64,000 nt of DNA from Mycoplasmatota bacterium. Lineage in GTDB: Bacteria; Bacillota_I; Bacilli_A; Haloplasmatales; Haloplasmataceae. Below are positions 54,725 to 63,266 of this stretch, piece after piece (position 1 is the stretch's first letter; every line of letters begins with the position of its first letter). The position numbers and the translations under genes are program-made. The notes beneath the pieces are model-generated. The model searched no databases. It saw only the letters and a list, made by a program, of their open reading frames with translations, and was not told the DNA's origin. Location of the stretch: positions 1,488,001 to 1,552,000 of the forward strand of contig CP074573.1 in the NCBI GenBank assembly GCA_018394295.1, given 5' to 3'.

Positions 54725-55339
54725 TTAATTAATGATATTTTCATTTTCATTATCATCGTTTTCTTTTTCAATCTCATTTGATTCTATTTTTTGTTTACTA
54801 ACCTTTACTTTAACAGGTTTTATCACTCGGTCTTTATAGGTATAACCACTTTGAAGGATTTCAAGGATTGTTTCTTCCTTTGCATCATCAACTTCAACAA
54901 CTTCTGTTACTTCGTGAACATGAGGATCAAATGAATCATTTACTTTTGTATTAATTTCTTTCAAACCATCACTTTTTAAAGAGTCTAATAATAAATTATA
55001 TATCATTTCAAATCCCTTTAAAAAGTTATTAAATGATTCATCTTCAGATTTAAATTTTAAAGCTCCTTCGAAATATGACATTGGAACGAGTAATTTTGAC
55101 ACTAAACCGCTAGAAGCATATTTATTATTAATTTCTATTTGTTTATTACGATTTACAATATCAGCTGCTGCTTTTTTAACTGTTTCTAGTTCATTTGTTA
55201 AACCAGCTAATTTTTTTTCTAATTCTTCTATTAAAAGATCTTTTTCATTAACTTCTTGGTTGCCATCTTTATTGTCTTCATTTTCTTGGTTTAATTCTAC
55301 TTTCTCTTCGACAATGACTTTTTCCTCGTTTTTTCCCAA
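54725..55339 (-). CDS. grpE: nucleotide exchange factor GrpE
   Basis: Exchanges nucleotide on DnaK. About 204 residues: an acidic N-terminus, a long helix (LIEELEKKLAGLTNELETVK), and the beta domain with FDPHVHEVTEVVEVDD and LQSGYTYKDRVIKPVKVKV. The start is taken as TTG 55339 (MGKNEEK) because AGGAGGTG lies 6 nt upstream; longer in-frame starts overlap hrcA and lack a site. Coupled to hrcA, 13 nt after its stop. Confidence 0.95.
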   Translation of the reverse strand: MGKNEEKVIVEEKVELNQENEDNKDGNQEVNEKDLLIEELEKKLAGLTNELETVKKAAADIVNRNKQIEINNKYASSGLVSKLLVPMSYFEGALKFKSEDESFNNFLKGFEMIYNLLLDSLKSDGLKEINTKVNDSFDPHVHEVTEVVEVDDAKEETILEILQSGYTYKDRVIKPVKVKVSKQKIESNEIEKENDDNENENIIN

Positions 55340-55352
55340 ACTACTGCACCTC

Positions 55353-56363
55353 CTATTTATATAATTTTGAGATATTATTCGCAATATATTCTAATAAAGG
55401 AATTACTTTAGAATATTCCATACGTGTTGGTCCGACAACCGCAATCGTTCCAAACTCTTCATCAGAAACTTGATAAGGAACTGTAATTACCGTACAATTT
55501 TGCATGGCATCAATGTGATTTTCATGACCAATGTGAACTTTTAATCCTCTTTCATTTGCTTGAATGATTTTTAACATCTGTGTATCTTCTAATGCTAACA
55601 TTAACTTCTGTAACTTATTTATATCTTGAAATTCTGGCTGATAAAAGATATTATTACGTCCTGATAAATAATATTGATCACTAACTAATGTTGAGAAAGC
55701 ACTTAAGATAGAATCGATTAACTTTTCATGATAATCCATAAATTGTTTAAAATATGGTTTTAACTCATAATTTAATTTCTCAGGAATATCAGAAACTAAA
55801 CAATTAACCAATGTTTCATTCATTAAATGAATGACTTTCTCTACTTCTTTAATATTTATTCCATCAGGTATAATTAAATTTTTACTTTCAACATGACCAT
55901 TATCAGTAATTAAAATTAATACAGCATTATTATCTGTTAAAATGACAAATTCAAATTTTTTCACACGACTGTGATTAGCACTAGGTCCTAACACAATTGA
56001 GGTATAATTTGTGATTTCTGATAAAACTCGAACTGCTTCTTTAATTGCTTCATCACGTTCTATATTCTTATTTGTAAACAACTTATGAATCGGTGTAAAT
56101 TCTAAAGACTTTCGTTCACAATTATTTTGTATAAAGTCAACGTAAAAACGATATCCTTTTTCACTTGGGACACGGCCACTTGAAGAATGTGTTTTTTCAA
56201 GATACTCTAATTCTTCTAAGTCAGCCATCTCATTTCTAATGGTGGCAGAAGAAAAAGGTAGGTGTTCCATTTTAGATAATGTTCGTGAACCAATCGGTTC
56301 AGCTGTTCTTACGAATTCTTCTATAATCGTTATTAAAATCTTAATTTGTCTATCAGTTAACAT
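55353..56363 (-). CDS. hrcA: heat-inducible transcription repressor HrcA
   Basis: Repressor that binds CIRCE and depends on GroE in B. subtilis. 336 residues: N-terminal winged helix (ILITIIEEFVRTAEPIGSRT, FSSATIRNEMADLEELEYL, SSSGRVPSEKGYRFYVD) and C-terminal GAF-like domain ending VVGPTRMEYSKVIPLLEYI. ATG follows AAGAGGTGATAAG, and the CIRCE operator is just upstream, giving autoregulation. First gene of hrcA-grpE-dnaK-dnaJ. Confidence 0.98.
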   Translation of the reverse strand: MLTDRQIKILITIIEEFVRTAEPIGSRTLSKMEHLPFSSATIRNEMADLEELEYLEKTHSSSGRVPSEKGYRFYVDFIQNNCERKSLEFTPIHKLFTNKNIERDEAIKEAVRVLSEITNYTSIVLGPSANHSRVKKFEFVILTDNNAVLILITDNGHVESKNLIIPDGINIKEVEKVIHLMNETLVNCLVSDIPEKLNYELKPYFKQFMDYHEKLIDSILSAFSTLVSDQYYLSGRNNIFYQPEFQDINKLQKLMLALEDTQMLKIIQANERGLKVHIGHENHIDAMQNCTVITVPYQVSDEEFGTIAVVGPTRMEYSKVIPLLEYIANNISKLYK

Positions 56364-56375
56364 CTTATCACCTCT

Positions 56376-56402
56376 TTAGCACTCAGATTACCAAAGTGCT
56401 AA
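56376..56402 (-). promoter_or_regulatory. CIRCE operator (HrcA site 1)
   Basis: TTAGCACTC-N9-AAGTGCTAA on the plus strand; one mismatch to the CIRCE consensus TTAGCACTC-N9-GAGTGCTAA. It lies between the promoter and the hrcA ribosome binding site. Confidence 0.95.
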
Positions 56403-56406
56403 TAAC

Positions 56407-56435
56407 ATTATAATCATTTCCAGTAGCAGTGTCAA
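56407..56435 (-). promoter_or_regulatory. sigma-A promoter of the hrcA operon
   Basis: Perfect consensus: TTGACA (56430-56435), 17 nt, TATAAT (56407-56412) on the minus strand, flanked by CIRCE-like sites. Confidence 0.93.
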
Positions 56436-56449
56436 CATTTGAGTGCTAA
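56423..56449 (-). promoter_or_regulatory. degenerate second CIRCE overlapping the -35
   Basis: On the minus strand TTAGCACTC (perfect half-site), N9, CACTGCTAC (6 of 9 to GAGTGCTAA). It covers the -35 box TTGACA, so HrcA bound here would block polymerase directly. Confidence 0.6.
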
Positions 56450-56508
56450 AAATTTACAATTTATTTTATGTTTTTTTATAAAATTAATTCTATAAATTTC
56501 AAGCAAAG

Positions 56509-56541
56509 AAAAATCTGCCAATAAAACATTGACAGATTTTA
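56509..56541 (-). terminator. terminator after ParB-like gene
   Basis: Stem AAATCTG/CAGATTT (with inner CAA/TTG) and a U-run on the minus strand. Confidence 0.8.
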
Positions 56542-56561
56542 CTATTTATTTAAATATGTCT

Positions 56562-57020
56562 TTAAAATTTAGTTGTGAGACTATTATAATAATTAATAAA
56601 ATGTTCATAGTCTTCTTTTTCGGTAATCCAAATAATAATATAATAATCTTTTATATTTTCTCTTCTTAAGGCTTCATAGCGATGATTACCGTCGGTTAAT
56701 TCAAAACTTTTATTTACATAATTAATAATAAGTGGTGGCATATCCCAACCTTTTTTATATCTTTCTTGTATTGCTTTTACATTTCTTTCAAAGTCTGTTT
56801 GATCAATAACATATTTCAAATTTTCTTCAGGTCCACAACATCTTTTAAATAAACTTAGAGGCATCTTTATTGGACCTATATAATATCTCTTACTTAATCT
56901 TAATCCTTCAGAAAAGGGAATATTATTCCCTTCATCATGTAAGAATGAATGAATCCAATCCTCAATATGATTATTATTCTTATATTCTAAAGCCTTCTTA
57001 AGCGTAGCTATTTCTGACAT
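56562..57020 (-). CDS. stand-alone ParB/sulfiredoxin-fold protein
   Basis: A 152-residue protein whose second half has the ParB N-terminal-like (Srx fold) core: MPPLIINYVNKSFELTDGNH followed by RYEALRREN, then YYIIIW. The DGNHRYEAL motif corresponds to the nucleotide-binding GxxRxxA-type box of ParB-like proteins. There is no helix-turn-helix, so it is not a partition ParB. ATG follows AAAGGAGTGATAAC. It lies 24 nt after the M3 peptidase gene and is probably co-transcribed. Biochemical role unknown; members include nucleases, kinases and CTP-binding switches. Confidence 0.75.
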   Translation of the reverse strand: MSEIATLKKALEYKNNNHIEDWIHSFLHDEGNNIPFSEGLRLSKRYYIGPIKMPLSLFKRCCGPEENLKYVIDQTDFERNVKAIQERYKKGWDMPPLIINYVNKSFELTDGNHRYEALRRENIKDYYIIIWITEKEDYEHFINYYNSLTTKF

Positions 57021-57044
57021 GTTATCACTCCTTTAAAATATTAT

Positions 57045-58550
57045 TTATTTAAGATATTTTAAAGAAAAGTCTTCACCACTAACCTTTTTAAATAAATCAT
57101 TAAATTTGTATAATCCACTTGGTTTAATTATTTCATCAATTAAAAATGAACCAAATTGTTTTAAATTAGATGAAGCATCTACTTTATATTTTTCTTCAAA
57201 TATTTTAAATAAAGCTTCACATAATACATCACCCATTAAATAGTTTTGTAAATAGATTGGATGAGTCGTATAATGGATGCGATATGCCCAAGGAACGTCT
57301 TTACCAAATGGTTCTTCCTTAAATAAATCTTGATAATTTTCATGATATTGTTTATAAATATCATCTAAAGATTTAATATCATTTAAGTATAATCGATGTT
57401 CAAAAAAGATATTATTTAATGCTTTTAAAGCACTTGCTTTTTCAAATTCAATTAATTCCTCAAATTGATTTTTAACATTGTCTTCTTTAAAGAAATCTTT
57501 ATAAAAGACTTCTTTACGAATAAAGGATTGAAATAAATTGGCAATTCCTTCACAAACAATATCACTTAGTTCTGAATTAATGATTGGTTCATTCGGATCA
57601 ATTAAATAGGAATGTACCGCATGACCTGTTTCATGAAGGAGCACATTGTATTCATAAAATTTATTTTTAACATTCGCTAATATTCTGCTATCTTTAGCTG
57701 TTTCTATTGGAAAATTATAACCCCACTCAGATTTATTCGCGCGTGGAAAAATGTCATAAGTAATATTAAATTTTGTAATATCTATCCCAAACAACTTAAA
57801 AAATTTACTTAGAACCTCATAATACTTGCTTAAATCAACCGTTTGATTCCAAGCAGGTACAATTTTACTCATGATATAACTTTCATCCCAAGGGTACACT
57901 GTATCATCTTGAAGGTATTTACGTGCATATTTACTTCTAACTTCTTTCATTTTCGGTAATACATCATGAAGATCTTGTTTCCAATTATCAAATAAGTTTT
58001 CAGGTAATTCTGCTTCATCTAATTTATATTTTATAAAATCAGAAAAACCTGCTAGCTTAGCATATTGCTTTCTTAAATTAATTAACTCAATAAAACCACC
58101 ATCAATCATCGATTGATTAATTTGACCATAAGCAAAGTAAGCTTTTTTTCGTTCATCTCGATTATCACTATGTGATAGTATTTGTTCAATGTCCACAGAG
58201 GTCACTGTCTTATTATCTATTGTAAAACGAAATGAATTTAAAATTTTAGATAGTTTATTAACTAAATTTTCAATTTGTAAATTTAACTCATTTAATTCAT
58301 CTGATAAATGATAGGGCTTAAATAATTTATAAACAATTTCTACCTTTCTTTTATCAAATTCATTTGTTACCGTTTCTTTACACTTTTTAATATGATTAAA
58401 GCTTTCTTTATTTTTCAGCAACTCTATTTGTTTTAAATAATTCTCTTCAACTCCAAAATCATAACCTGTTGTATACAGTGTCCACCCTAAACGGTCATAC
58501 TCAACCTCTAACTTATAAAACTCATTAAATATATTGTTTAATTTTTCCAT
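57045..58550 (-). CDS. M3-family oligopeptidase
   Basis: A 501-residue cytosolic zinc metallopeptidase, mostly helical. The zinc motif HETGH is near residues 306-310 (NVLLHETGHAVHSYL), with a downstream glutamate in SELSDIVCEG as the likely third ligand. It resembles M3 (oligoendopeptidase F/thimet) enzymes but is shorter than typical PepF (about 600). No signal peptide. Start at the second of two ATG codons, after GAGGTGAG. Likely role: breakdown of short peptides. M3 assignment is by motif and overall pattern. Confidence 0.8.
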   Translation of the reverse strand: MEKLNNIFNEFYKLEVEYDRLGWTLYTTGYDFGVEENYLKQIELLKNKESFNHIKKCKETVTNEFDKRKVEIVYKLFKPYHLSDELNELNLQIENLVNKLSKILNSFRFTIDNKTVTSVDIEQILSHSDNRDERKKAYFAYGQINQSMIDGGFIELINLRKQYAKLAGFSDFIKYKLDEAELPENLFDNWKQDLHDVLPKMKEVRSKYARKYLQDDTVYPWDESYIMSKIVPAWNQTVDLSKYYEVLSKFFKLFGIDITKFNITYDIFPRANKSEWGYNFPIETAKDSRILANVKNKFYEYNVLLHETGHAVHSYLIDPNEPIINSELSDIVCEGIANLFQSFIRKEVFYKDFFKEDNVKNQFEELIEFEKASALKALNNIFFEHRLYLNDIKSLDDIYKQYHENYQDLFKEEPFGKDVPWAYRIHYTTHPIYLQNYLMGDVLCEALFKIFEEKYKVDASSNLKQFGSFLIDEIIKPSGLYKFNDLFKKVSGEDFSLKYLK

Positions 58551-58709
58551 CATCTCACCTCAGAACCATTATATCATACAATTATCTATTTTATAGCACA
58601 AAAATTAAATTAAAAAAAGACCCATTAAAAAGCCTTCTAATTTGAATCAATGATAATCTTACCATTTCTTCATCATTATTATTAGGTTTATAAAATATCT
58701 ATCGCTTTC

Positions 58710-58929
58710 TTAAAATAGTTTGTCCAAATCTCTTGTACTGTTTTTAAGAGATTGTTTTTCATTAATGTAAGTATGATAAGATATTTGAAATAATTTATCT
58801 TCATCATTTAATAACTCAATGGCTTTATATCCTAGTAATTTACCTGCATGTATTCCAGTGAAGGGAACCCATGGTGCTCTTTCTGTTTTTTCATGTTTTA
58901 ACGTTCTAAATAATAATTCTTTCCCCCAT
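58710..58929 (-). pseudogene. UroD/methyltransferase-family gene remnant
   Basis: An AAGGAGGAGAAATAG site precedes ATG 58929. If one G is removed from the GGGGG right after the ATG, the frame reads MGKELLFRTLKHEKTERAPW and then VPFTGIHAGKLLGYKAIELL, the N-terminus of uroporphyrinogen-decarboxylase-family proteins. After NDEDKLF the similarity stops and the frame ends at TAA 58710-58712. So a frameshift plus a large internal/3' deletion left about 70 codons of a protein normally near 340 residues. Confidence 0.7.
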
Positions 58930-58985
58930 CTATTTCTCCTCCTTGAACCAAAATAATGATTTTATATAAATCATAAATTCTAAAA

Positions 58986-59011
58986 AAATGGTAACTAACT
59001 TGTTACCATTT
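58986..59011 (-). terminator. terminator after lspA
   Basis: A 10-bp stem AAATGGTAAC/GTTACCATTT with a U-run on the minus strand. Confidence 0.85.
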
Positions 59012-59028
59012 TCATGTTATGACTTCAT

Positions 59029-59541
59029 TTAATTTTTAGGATATTTTTTTTCTTTATTTGCTTGATTTAGGAAATGTAAAAATAATAATATCCCACCAAT
59101 TGTAATAGATATATCGGCAATGTTTAAAATACCAGTACTTAAATTACCAATTCCGAATATTAAAAAATCAGTAACTTTCCCATCATTAAATATACGATCT
59201 TGAATATTTCCTATACCACCAGCAATAATTGAAACGATAAGAATGATTGAAATTTTATCTTTCTCATGAAAATAACAATAGAATAATCCATATATACAAA
59301 AAATTAATGGAATGATAATAAAAACTAAGTACTTAACAAAATCTGGAAAATTATTCCCTACACTCAAAAAAGCACCTCGGTTTTCAGTAAAAGATAATGA
59401 AAAAAACTCTCCAAGAATATTTTTTTCATATCCCTTTAAATGCTGAAGATGTTCAATAGCTAAAATTTTGGTAATCCTATCTAATAAATAATTAATAAAA
59501 AATACAATAGATATAAGAAATAATTTATTTTTATGCTTCAT
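59029..59541 (-). CDS. lspA: lipoprotein signal peptidase
   Basis: Membrane aspartyl protease that cleaves lipoprotein signal peptides such as that of the BmpA protein in this window. 170 residues with four membrane segments; catalytic aspartates in GNIQDRIFNDGKVTDF and LNIADISITIG; also FTENRGAFLS. ATG follows AAAGGATTAAAATA. Its usual partner rluD (ylyB) is not next to it; upstream lie divergent orphan genes. Confidence 0.95.
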   Translation of the reverse strand: MKHKNKLFLISIVFFINYLLDRITKILAIEHLQHLKGYEKNILGEFFSLSFTENRGAFLSVGNNFPDFVKYLVFIIIPLIFCIYGLFYCYFHEKDKISIILIVSIIAGGIGNIQDRIFNDGKVTDFLIFGIGNLSTGILNIADISITIGGILLFLHFLNQANKEKKYPKN

Positions 59542-59688
59542 TATTTTAATCCTTTCGTGTATAAATCATATTATTACTTAATGATACCATATTAAGATAA
59601 GAAAAGAAAATATTTTATTTTTTTAATTCTTACATATATATTGTATCAATGCTTGTTAAAATTGTGATATAAAGGGGGAAGAAATAAA

Positions 59689-59904
59689 ATGAATGAAAAC
59701 AACCTAATGAGAGAATTTATTTTATTTTTTGCGAATTTACCAGAACATGACTTTCACCATTATTCAGAGTACTTTATTCATAATAGAGTACACTCAGAAA
59801 TTGCAGATATAATTACTCACTACATACGCTTAGATAAATCATATGATTTTTTAGCAACAAAAGCTTTTTTAAAAGCGATTGAATTAAGAGCGTTATTTAA
59901 TTAA
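59689..59904 (+). CDS. small orphan protein, 71 residues
   Basis: An unrecognised soluble, helical protein with many His, Phe and Tyr (DFHHYSEYFIHNRVHSEIAD). ATG follows AAAGGGGGAAGAAATAAA, a strong ribosome binding site, and a possible promoter TTGTAT-N18-TGATAT lies just upstream. It is the first of three plus-strand orphans ending at the terminator at 61361. No function assigned. Confidence 0.7.
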   Translation: MNENNLMREFILFFANLPEHDFHHYSEYFIHNRVHSEIADIITHYIRLDKSYDFLATKAFLKAIELRALFN

Positions 59905-59986
59905 ATAAAACTATATACTCATTCATAGTTTCTATTGTTTGTTTCAATTAAAAATGTTAAAATTAAAGAAAAAACGAGGTATGACT

Positions 59987-60985
59987 ATGAGTGAGTATGA
60001 TTTAAGTAATATTTTTAGAAAAAAATTTATATCAAAAGGATTAAAATCATTATTAAAACAAGTGAAGAAAAATGATTTAGAAATATCTTTAGCTATCATG
60101 TTAGGTGATGAATTTCAAGGAACCAAGGATGAAATCATTGATTTATTTAGTGTACATCATGGTTTAATACTAGATAATGCCTTAAAATCTTTTCAAACTG
60201 AATTATTCGACTTCATCTATAAAATCATTGATCATGGTGGAGAAATTGAATTTAAAAATATAGACCCTGGTTATGCGATTCTTTTAAAAATATATTTAAT
60301 CGCATTTCCAGTAATAAAAGATAACAAAAACAAACTTGTCATGTCAAATGAAGTGATGGATTATTTTCTAAGAATTGATATAAAACATTGGCGTAAAGAA
60401 ATTCAATTAAATGACTTAGTGATTCATTATGCACGAGGATTATTAAATTATTATGGAGCATATGAAGCGAATATGATATTTAAATATATAAAAGAATATG
60501 AATCTATCGACTTAAATATGGAAGAATTTTATGTTTTATTAAATAATGATAGTTTGATTTATGGGTATGACATCAAAGATGAAGTTATCTATTATTATCA
60601 AATTAATGAAATTACACATTTCTACGATAATCGAAACAAATATAAAGAATTAGATTATTACCATTTAACAAAGGATCAAATATTAAACCCTGATGAGATA
60701 ACAGATTTTGATCAAGAAATTATTGATTTTTACGAACATCAACTTGAAATGCCAGAAGCAATGGCACAACATGGATTATATCTATTAAAAGATTCCATTT
60801 TATTTGAAGTACCACTTCCAGAAATTAAAGGAATGCTGAAACAATTACATATTAATGGTTATCAACTTAAACAACTTGAAAAATTAGTTGAAAAACTTTC
60901 TTTAAATACAAGATTATGGTCCCTGAAAGGACATACCAAAAATGAAATAAGTATCCCTAAGATGATTAGATTTCCCAAGAGATAA
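59987..60985 (+). CDS. orphan helical protein, 332 residues
   Basis: No family recognised. Soluble, acidic, mostly helical; no signal peptide or membrane segment. Region about 150-185 (LNDLVIHYARGLLNYYGAYE) and the following LLNNDSLIYGYDI suggest a helical-repeat fold, and the C-terminus is basic (IPKMIRFPKR). ATG 59987 follows GAGGTATGACT with 6-nt spacing; an ATG 6 nt earlier is the alternative. Lies between two small orphans on the same strand. Confidence 0.75.
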   Translation: MSEYDLSNIFRKKFISKGLKSLLKQVKKNDLEISLAIMLGDEFQGTKDEIIDLFSVHHGLILDNALKSFQTELFDFIYKIIDHGGEIEFKNIDPGYAILLKIYLIAFPVIKDNKNKLVMSNEVMDYFLRIDIKHWRKEIQLNDLVIHYARGLLNYYGAYEANMIFKYIKEYESIDLNMEEFYVLLNNDSLIYGYDIKDEVIYYYQINEITHFYDNRNKYKELDYYHLTKDQILNPDEITDFDQEIIDFYEHQLEMPEAMAQHGLYLLKDSILFEVPLPEIKGMLKQLHINGYQLKQLEKLVEKLSLNTRLWSLKGHTKNEISIPKMIRFPKR

Positions 60986-61012
60986 TAATAAATCAAAGGA
61001 AGGAAATATTCT

Positions 61013-61309
61013 ATGATAAATGAAAAAATAATTACCATTTATAACAAAGGTAAAATAAGATTCTATTTCAGAAGATTGATAATAGCGTTGTTTCTATCCA
61101 TTATTGGGTTAGGTGGTTATGTATCATGGGAATATCTAAAAAGTAGAGTATTGGAAGATAATAGTTTAATGAAACAAATAAATGTATTAGAAATCTTACT
61201 TTTTTATTTTATAGTGTTTTCTTTGTGGCAAATTATAGTCGCTTCAAAACAATGGAAAGAAATTAAAAGTCAGTTTAATAAACTTCAAAAAGAAAAAAAA
61301 GATAATTAG
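61013..61309 (+). CDS. small membrane protein, 98 residues
   Basis: Two membrane segments (about 20-42 and 60-78), a basic cytoplasmic N-terminus and a charged C-terminal helix (KQWKEIKSQFNKLQKEKKDN). ATG follows AAAGGAAGGAAATATTCT. It is 27 nt after the 332-residue gene and ends before a strong terminator, so the three plus-strand orphans form one unit. No function assigned. Confidence 0.7.
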   Translation: MINEKIITIYNKGKIRFYFRRLIIALFLSIIGLGGYVSWEYLKSRVLEDNSLMKQINVLEILLFYFIVFSLWQIIVASKQWKEIKSQFNKLQKEKKDN

Positions 61310-61360
61310 ATTTTATCCAAAGTATTTTGAGTGTAAAAAGGCTATCATAATTAATAAATA

Positions 61361-61386
61361 AAAAGGTGAATCTTCACCTTTTTTAA
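61361..61386 (+). terminator. terminator of the plus-strand orphan operon
   Basis: A 10-bp stem AAAAGGTGAA/TTCACCTTTT followed by T6. Confidence 0.88.
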
Positions 61387-61426
61387 TTTTATAAACTTTT
61401 CATTAAATAATTACCTTTTATTATAA

Positions 61427-61939
61427 TTAAGATTTCTTTTTTGGATTTAGAATAAATGACTTCTTTAGATTCATACTATCTTCTATGTTTACATAACAAT
61501 TTCCTAATGATAAATTAGAACAATTAATATCATATACATAAATATCTTTAAGGTATTTAATAGGTTTTACTGTTATCTCAGATAATGAATATTTCCCTAA
61601 AAGTTCTTTATTCTCATATAAAAAGACGATATTGTTTTCAATAGAAAAGTATTTAATTTTATCCGCTAATTCGTTATACAATACTTCCTCTTTTTTTCCT
61701 ATTAAAATAAATAATATTATTACAATAGTAATTAGACTTATAATAATTATAAATGCATATTTGTTAAATAAAGAATCTACTAAAAGGTAGAGAATTAAAC
61801 CTATCACACCTAAAAAAACCCTAATACTATTCACACTATTAATTTCATTCTTGTATTTATTAGCATCGTTTTTACCGATAAAAGGGATTATATTATAAGT
61901 TGGATTTTCTTTTAATATAGACTCTTTCCTTTCAGTCAA
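61427..61939 (-). CDS. two-helix membrane protein with beta-rich C-terminus
   Basis: A 170-residue orphan with a polar N-terminus of about 38 residues, two membrane segments (about 40-58 and 62-82), and a cytoplasmic beta-rich part (FSIENNIVFLYENKELLGKY). The layout resembles the 151-residue protein at 37901, though the sequences are not obviously alike. The start is TTG 61939, with only GAAG 5 nt upstream, a weak site. No function assigned. Confidence 0.6.
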   Translation of the reverse strand: MTERKESILKENPTYNIIPFIGKNDANKYKNEINSVNSIRVFLGVIGLILYLLVDSLFNKYAFIIIISLITIVIILFILIGKKEEVLYNELADKIKYFSIENNIVFLYENKELLGKYSLSEITVKPIKYLKDIYVYDINCSNLSLGNCYVNIEDSMNLKKSFILNPKKKS

Positions 61940-62070
61940 AAAACTTCAATTATATTCTTACATATTGAGAATACTAACAAAAATCACACCCCCCTTATTT
62001 ATAATACTTTTTAAAGACACAGGTATTTGTACATGTAAAGGTTTTTTAAGAAATGTTTTATTAGTTATAC

Positions 62071-63183
62071 TTAAACAAAAACTTCAAATACTTCATTCCC
62101 ATAAAATAAACCCGTGTGTGTTAATTTAATACGATCACTAATTTCTATAAAACCTTTATCAACTAAACATTTAAATTCTCTTTCAAAATATTCTAATATA
62201 TTCACTTGATATCGTTTATTTATTTCCTCTATTGATAATCCATCAATTAAACGTAATCCTAGTAAAAATGCTTCCTTTAATTCTTCACTTTTATCTATTG
62301 TGTCTTGGTGTTTTATTGGTCTTTTTTCTTTTTTAATAAGTTCAATATACTGATTGACATAATTTACATTATAATAACGTACATGATTGACATATCCACT
62401 AGCACCCATTCCAAAACCATAATAAGATTTATTTTGCCAATAGACTTGATTATGTCTTGATTCATAGCCTTTTTTTGCGTAGTTACTTATTTCATAATGA
62501 TGATATTTTGATTTTTTCAATGAATTTAGGATTAGTTCATACATTTGTGCTTCAGTTTCATTATCAATCAATTGTATTTTATTTTCTGAAAGTAATTTAT
62601 CAAAAACTGTTTTTTCTTCTAAAATCAATGAATAGTACGATATATGCGGAACATCTAATTGTTGAATATGTGCTAAATCTTCTTTGACCTCTTCAATTGT
62701 TTGAAAAGGTATCGCAAAAATCAAATCCATACTAATATTTGATAGATTATTCTTTTTTAGTAAATTAACAGCATCATAAACCATATTCTTTAAATGTCCT
62801 CTATTTAAAATCCTTAATAAACGTTCATTAAATGTTTGGACACCTAAACTAATTCGATTAACACCCAATTGTTTTAATAAGATTATTTTTTCATTTGTGA
62901 TATGTTCTGGATTACATTCCATGGTAAATTCAACCTTATTTGACAAATGAAATAGTTTGATTATTTGATTTAATCTTAATAATTGTTTGGAACTTAAGAT
63001 AGATGGTGTTCCTCCACCTATATAAAGAGTATCAATGATATCATTTACTTGATACATCTTAATTTCTTTTTCTAATGTATCTAAATAATGATCAATTTCA
63101 ATTGATTTACTGACTCGTTTTGGAAAATCACAATAAGAACAAATTCTTTGACAAAAGGGAATATGTATATATACTGAAGTCAT
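62071..63183 (-). CDS. hemW: HemW (HemN-like radical SAM heme chaperone)
   Basis: 370 residues. Radical-SAM motif CQRICSYCDF near residues 10-19, then YIGGGTPSILS, ECNPEHIT and LGVQTFNERLLRILNRGH, and the C-terminal HemN domain (SHYEISNYAK-like: HHYEISNYAKKGYESRHN; YWQNKSYYGFGMGASGYV). The second residue after the cluster and length favour HemW, a heme-trafficking protein, over true coproporphyrinogen dehydrogenase. ATG follows AATAGGTGAGATT. In Bacillus it sits just upstream of hrcA; here about 6 kb of other genes intervene. Confidence 0.93.
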   Translation of the reverse strand: MTSVYIHIPFCQRICSYCDFPKRVSKSIEIDHYLDTLEKEIKMYQVNDIIDTLYIGGGTPSILSSKQLLRLNQIIKLFHLSNKVEFTMECNPEHITNEKIILLKQLGVNRISLGVQTFNERLLRILNRGHLKNMVYDAVNLLKKNNLSNISMDLIFAIPFQTIEEVKEDLAHIQQLDVPHISYYSLILEEKTVFDKLLSENKIQLIDNETEAQMYELILNSLKKSKYHHYEISNYAKKGYESRHNQVYWQNKSYYGFGMGASGYVNHVRYYNVNYVNQYIELIKKEKRPIKHQDTIDKSEELKEAFLLGLRLIDGLSIEEINKRYQVNILEYFEREFKCLVDKGFIEISDRIKLTHTGLFYGNEVFEVFV

Positions 63184-63225
63184 AATCTCACCTATTTTTT
63201 CATTATATTATAACTATTTATAAAT

Positions 63226-63256
63226 AAAAGTTACTTTAATATTAAAGCAACTTTTT
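63226..63256 (-). terminator. terminator after GltS-like gene
   Basis: Near-perfect palindrome AAAAGTTaCTTTAAT/ATTAAAGcAACTTTT with a U-run on the minus strand. Confidence 0.8.
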
Positions 63257-63266
63257 TACTATCTAT

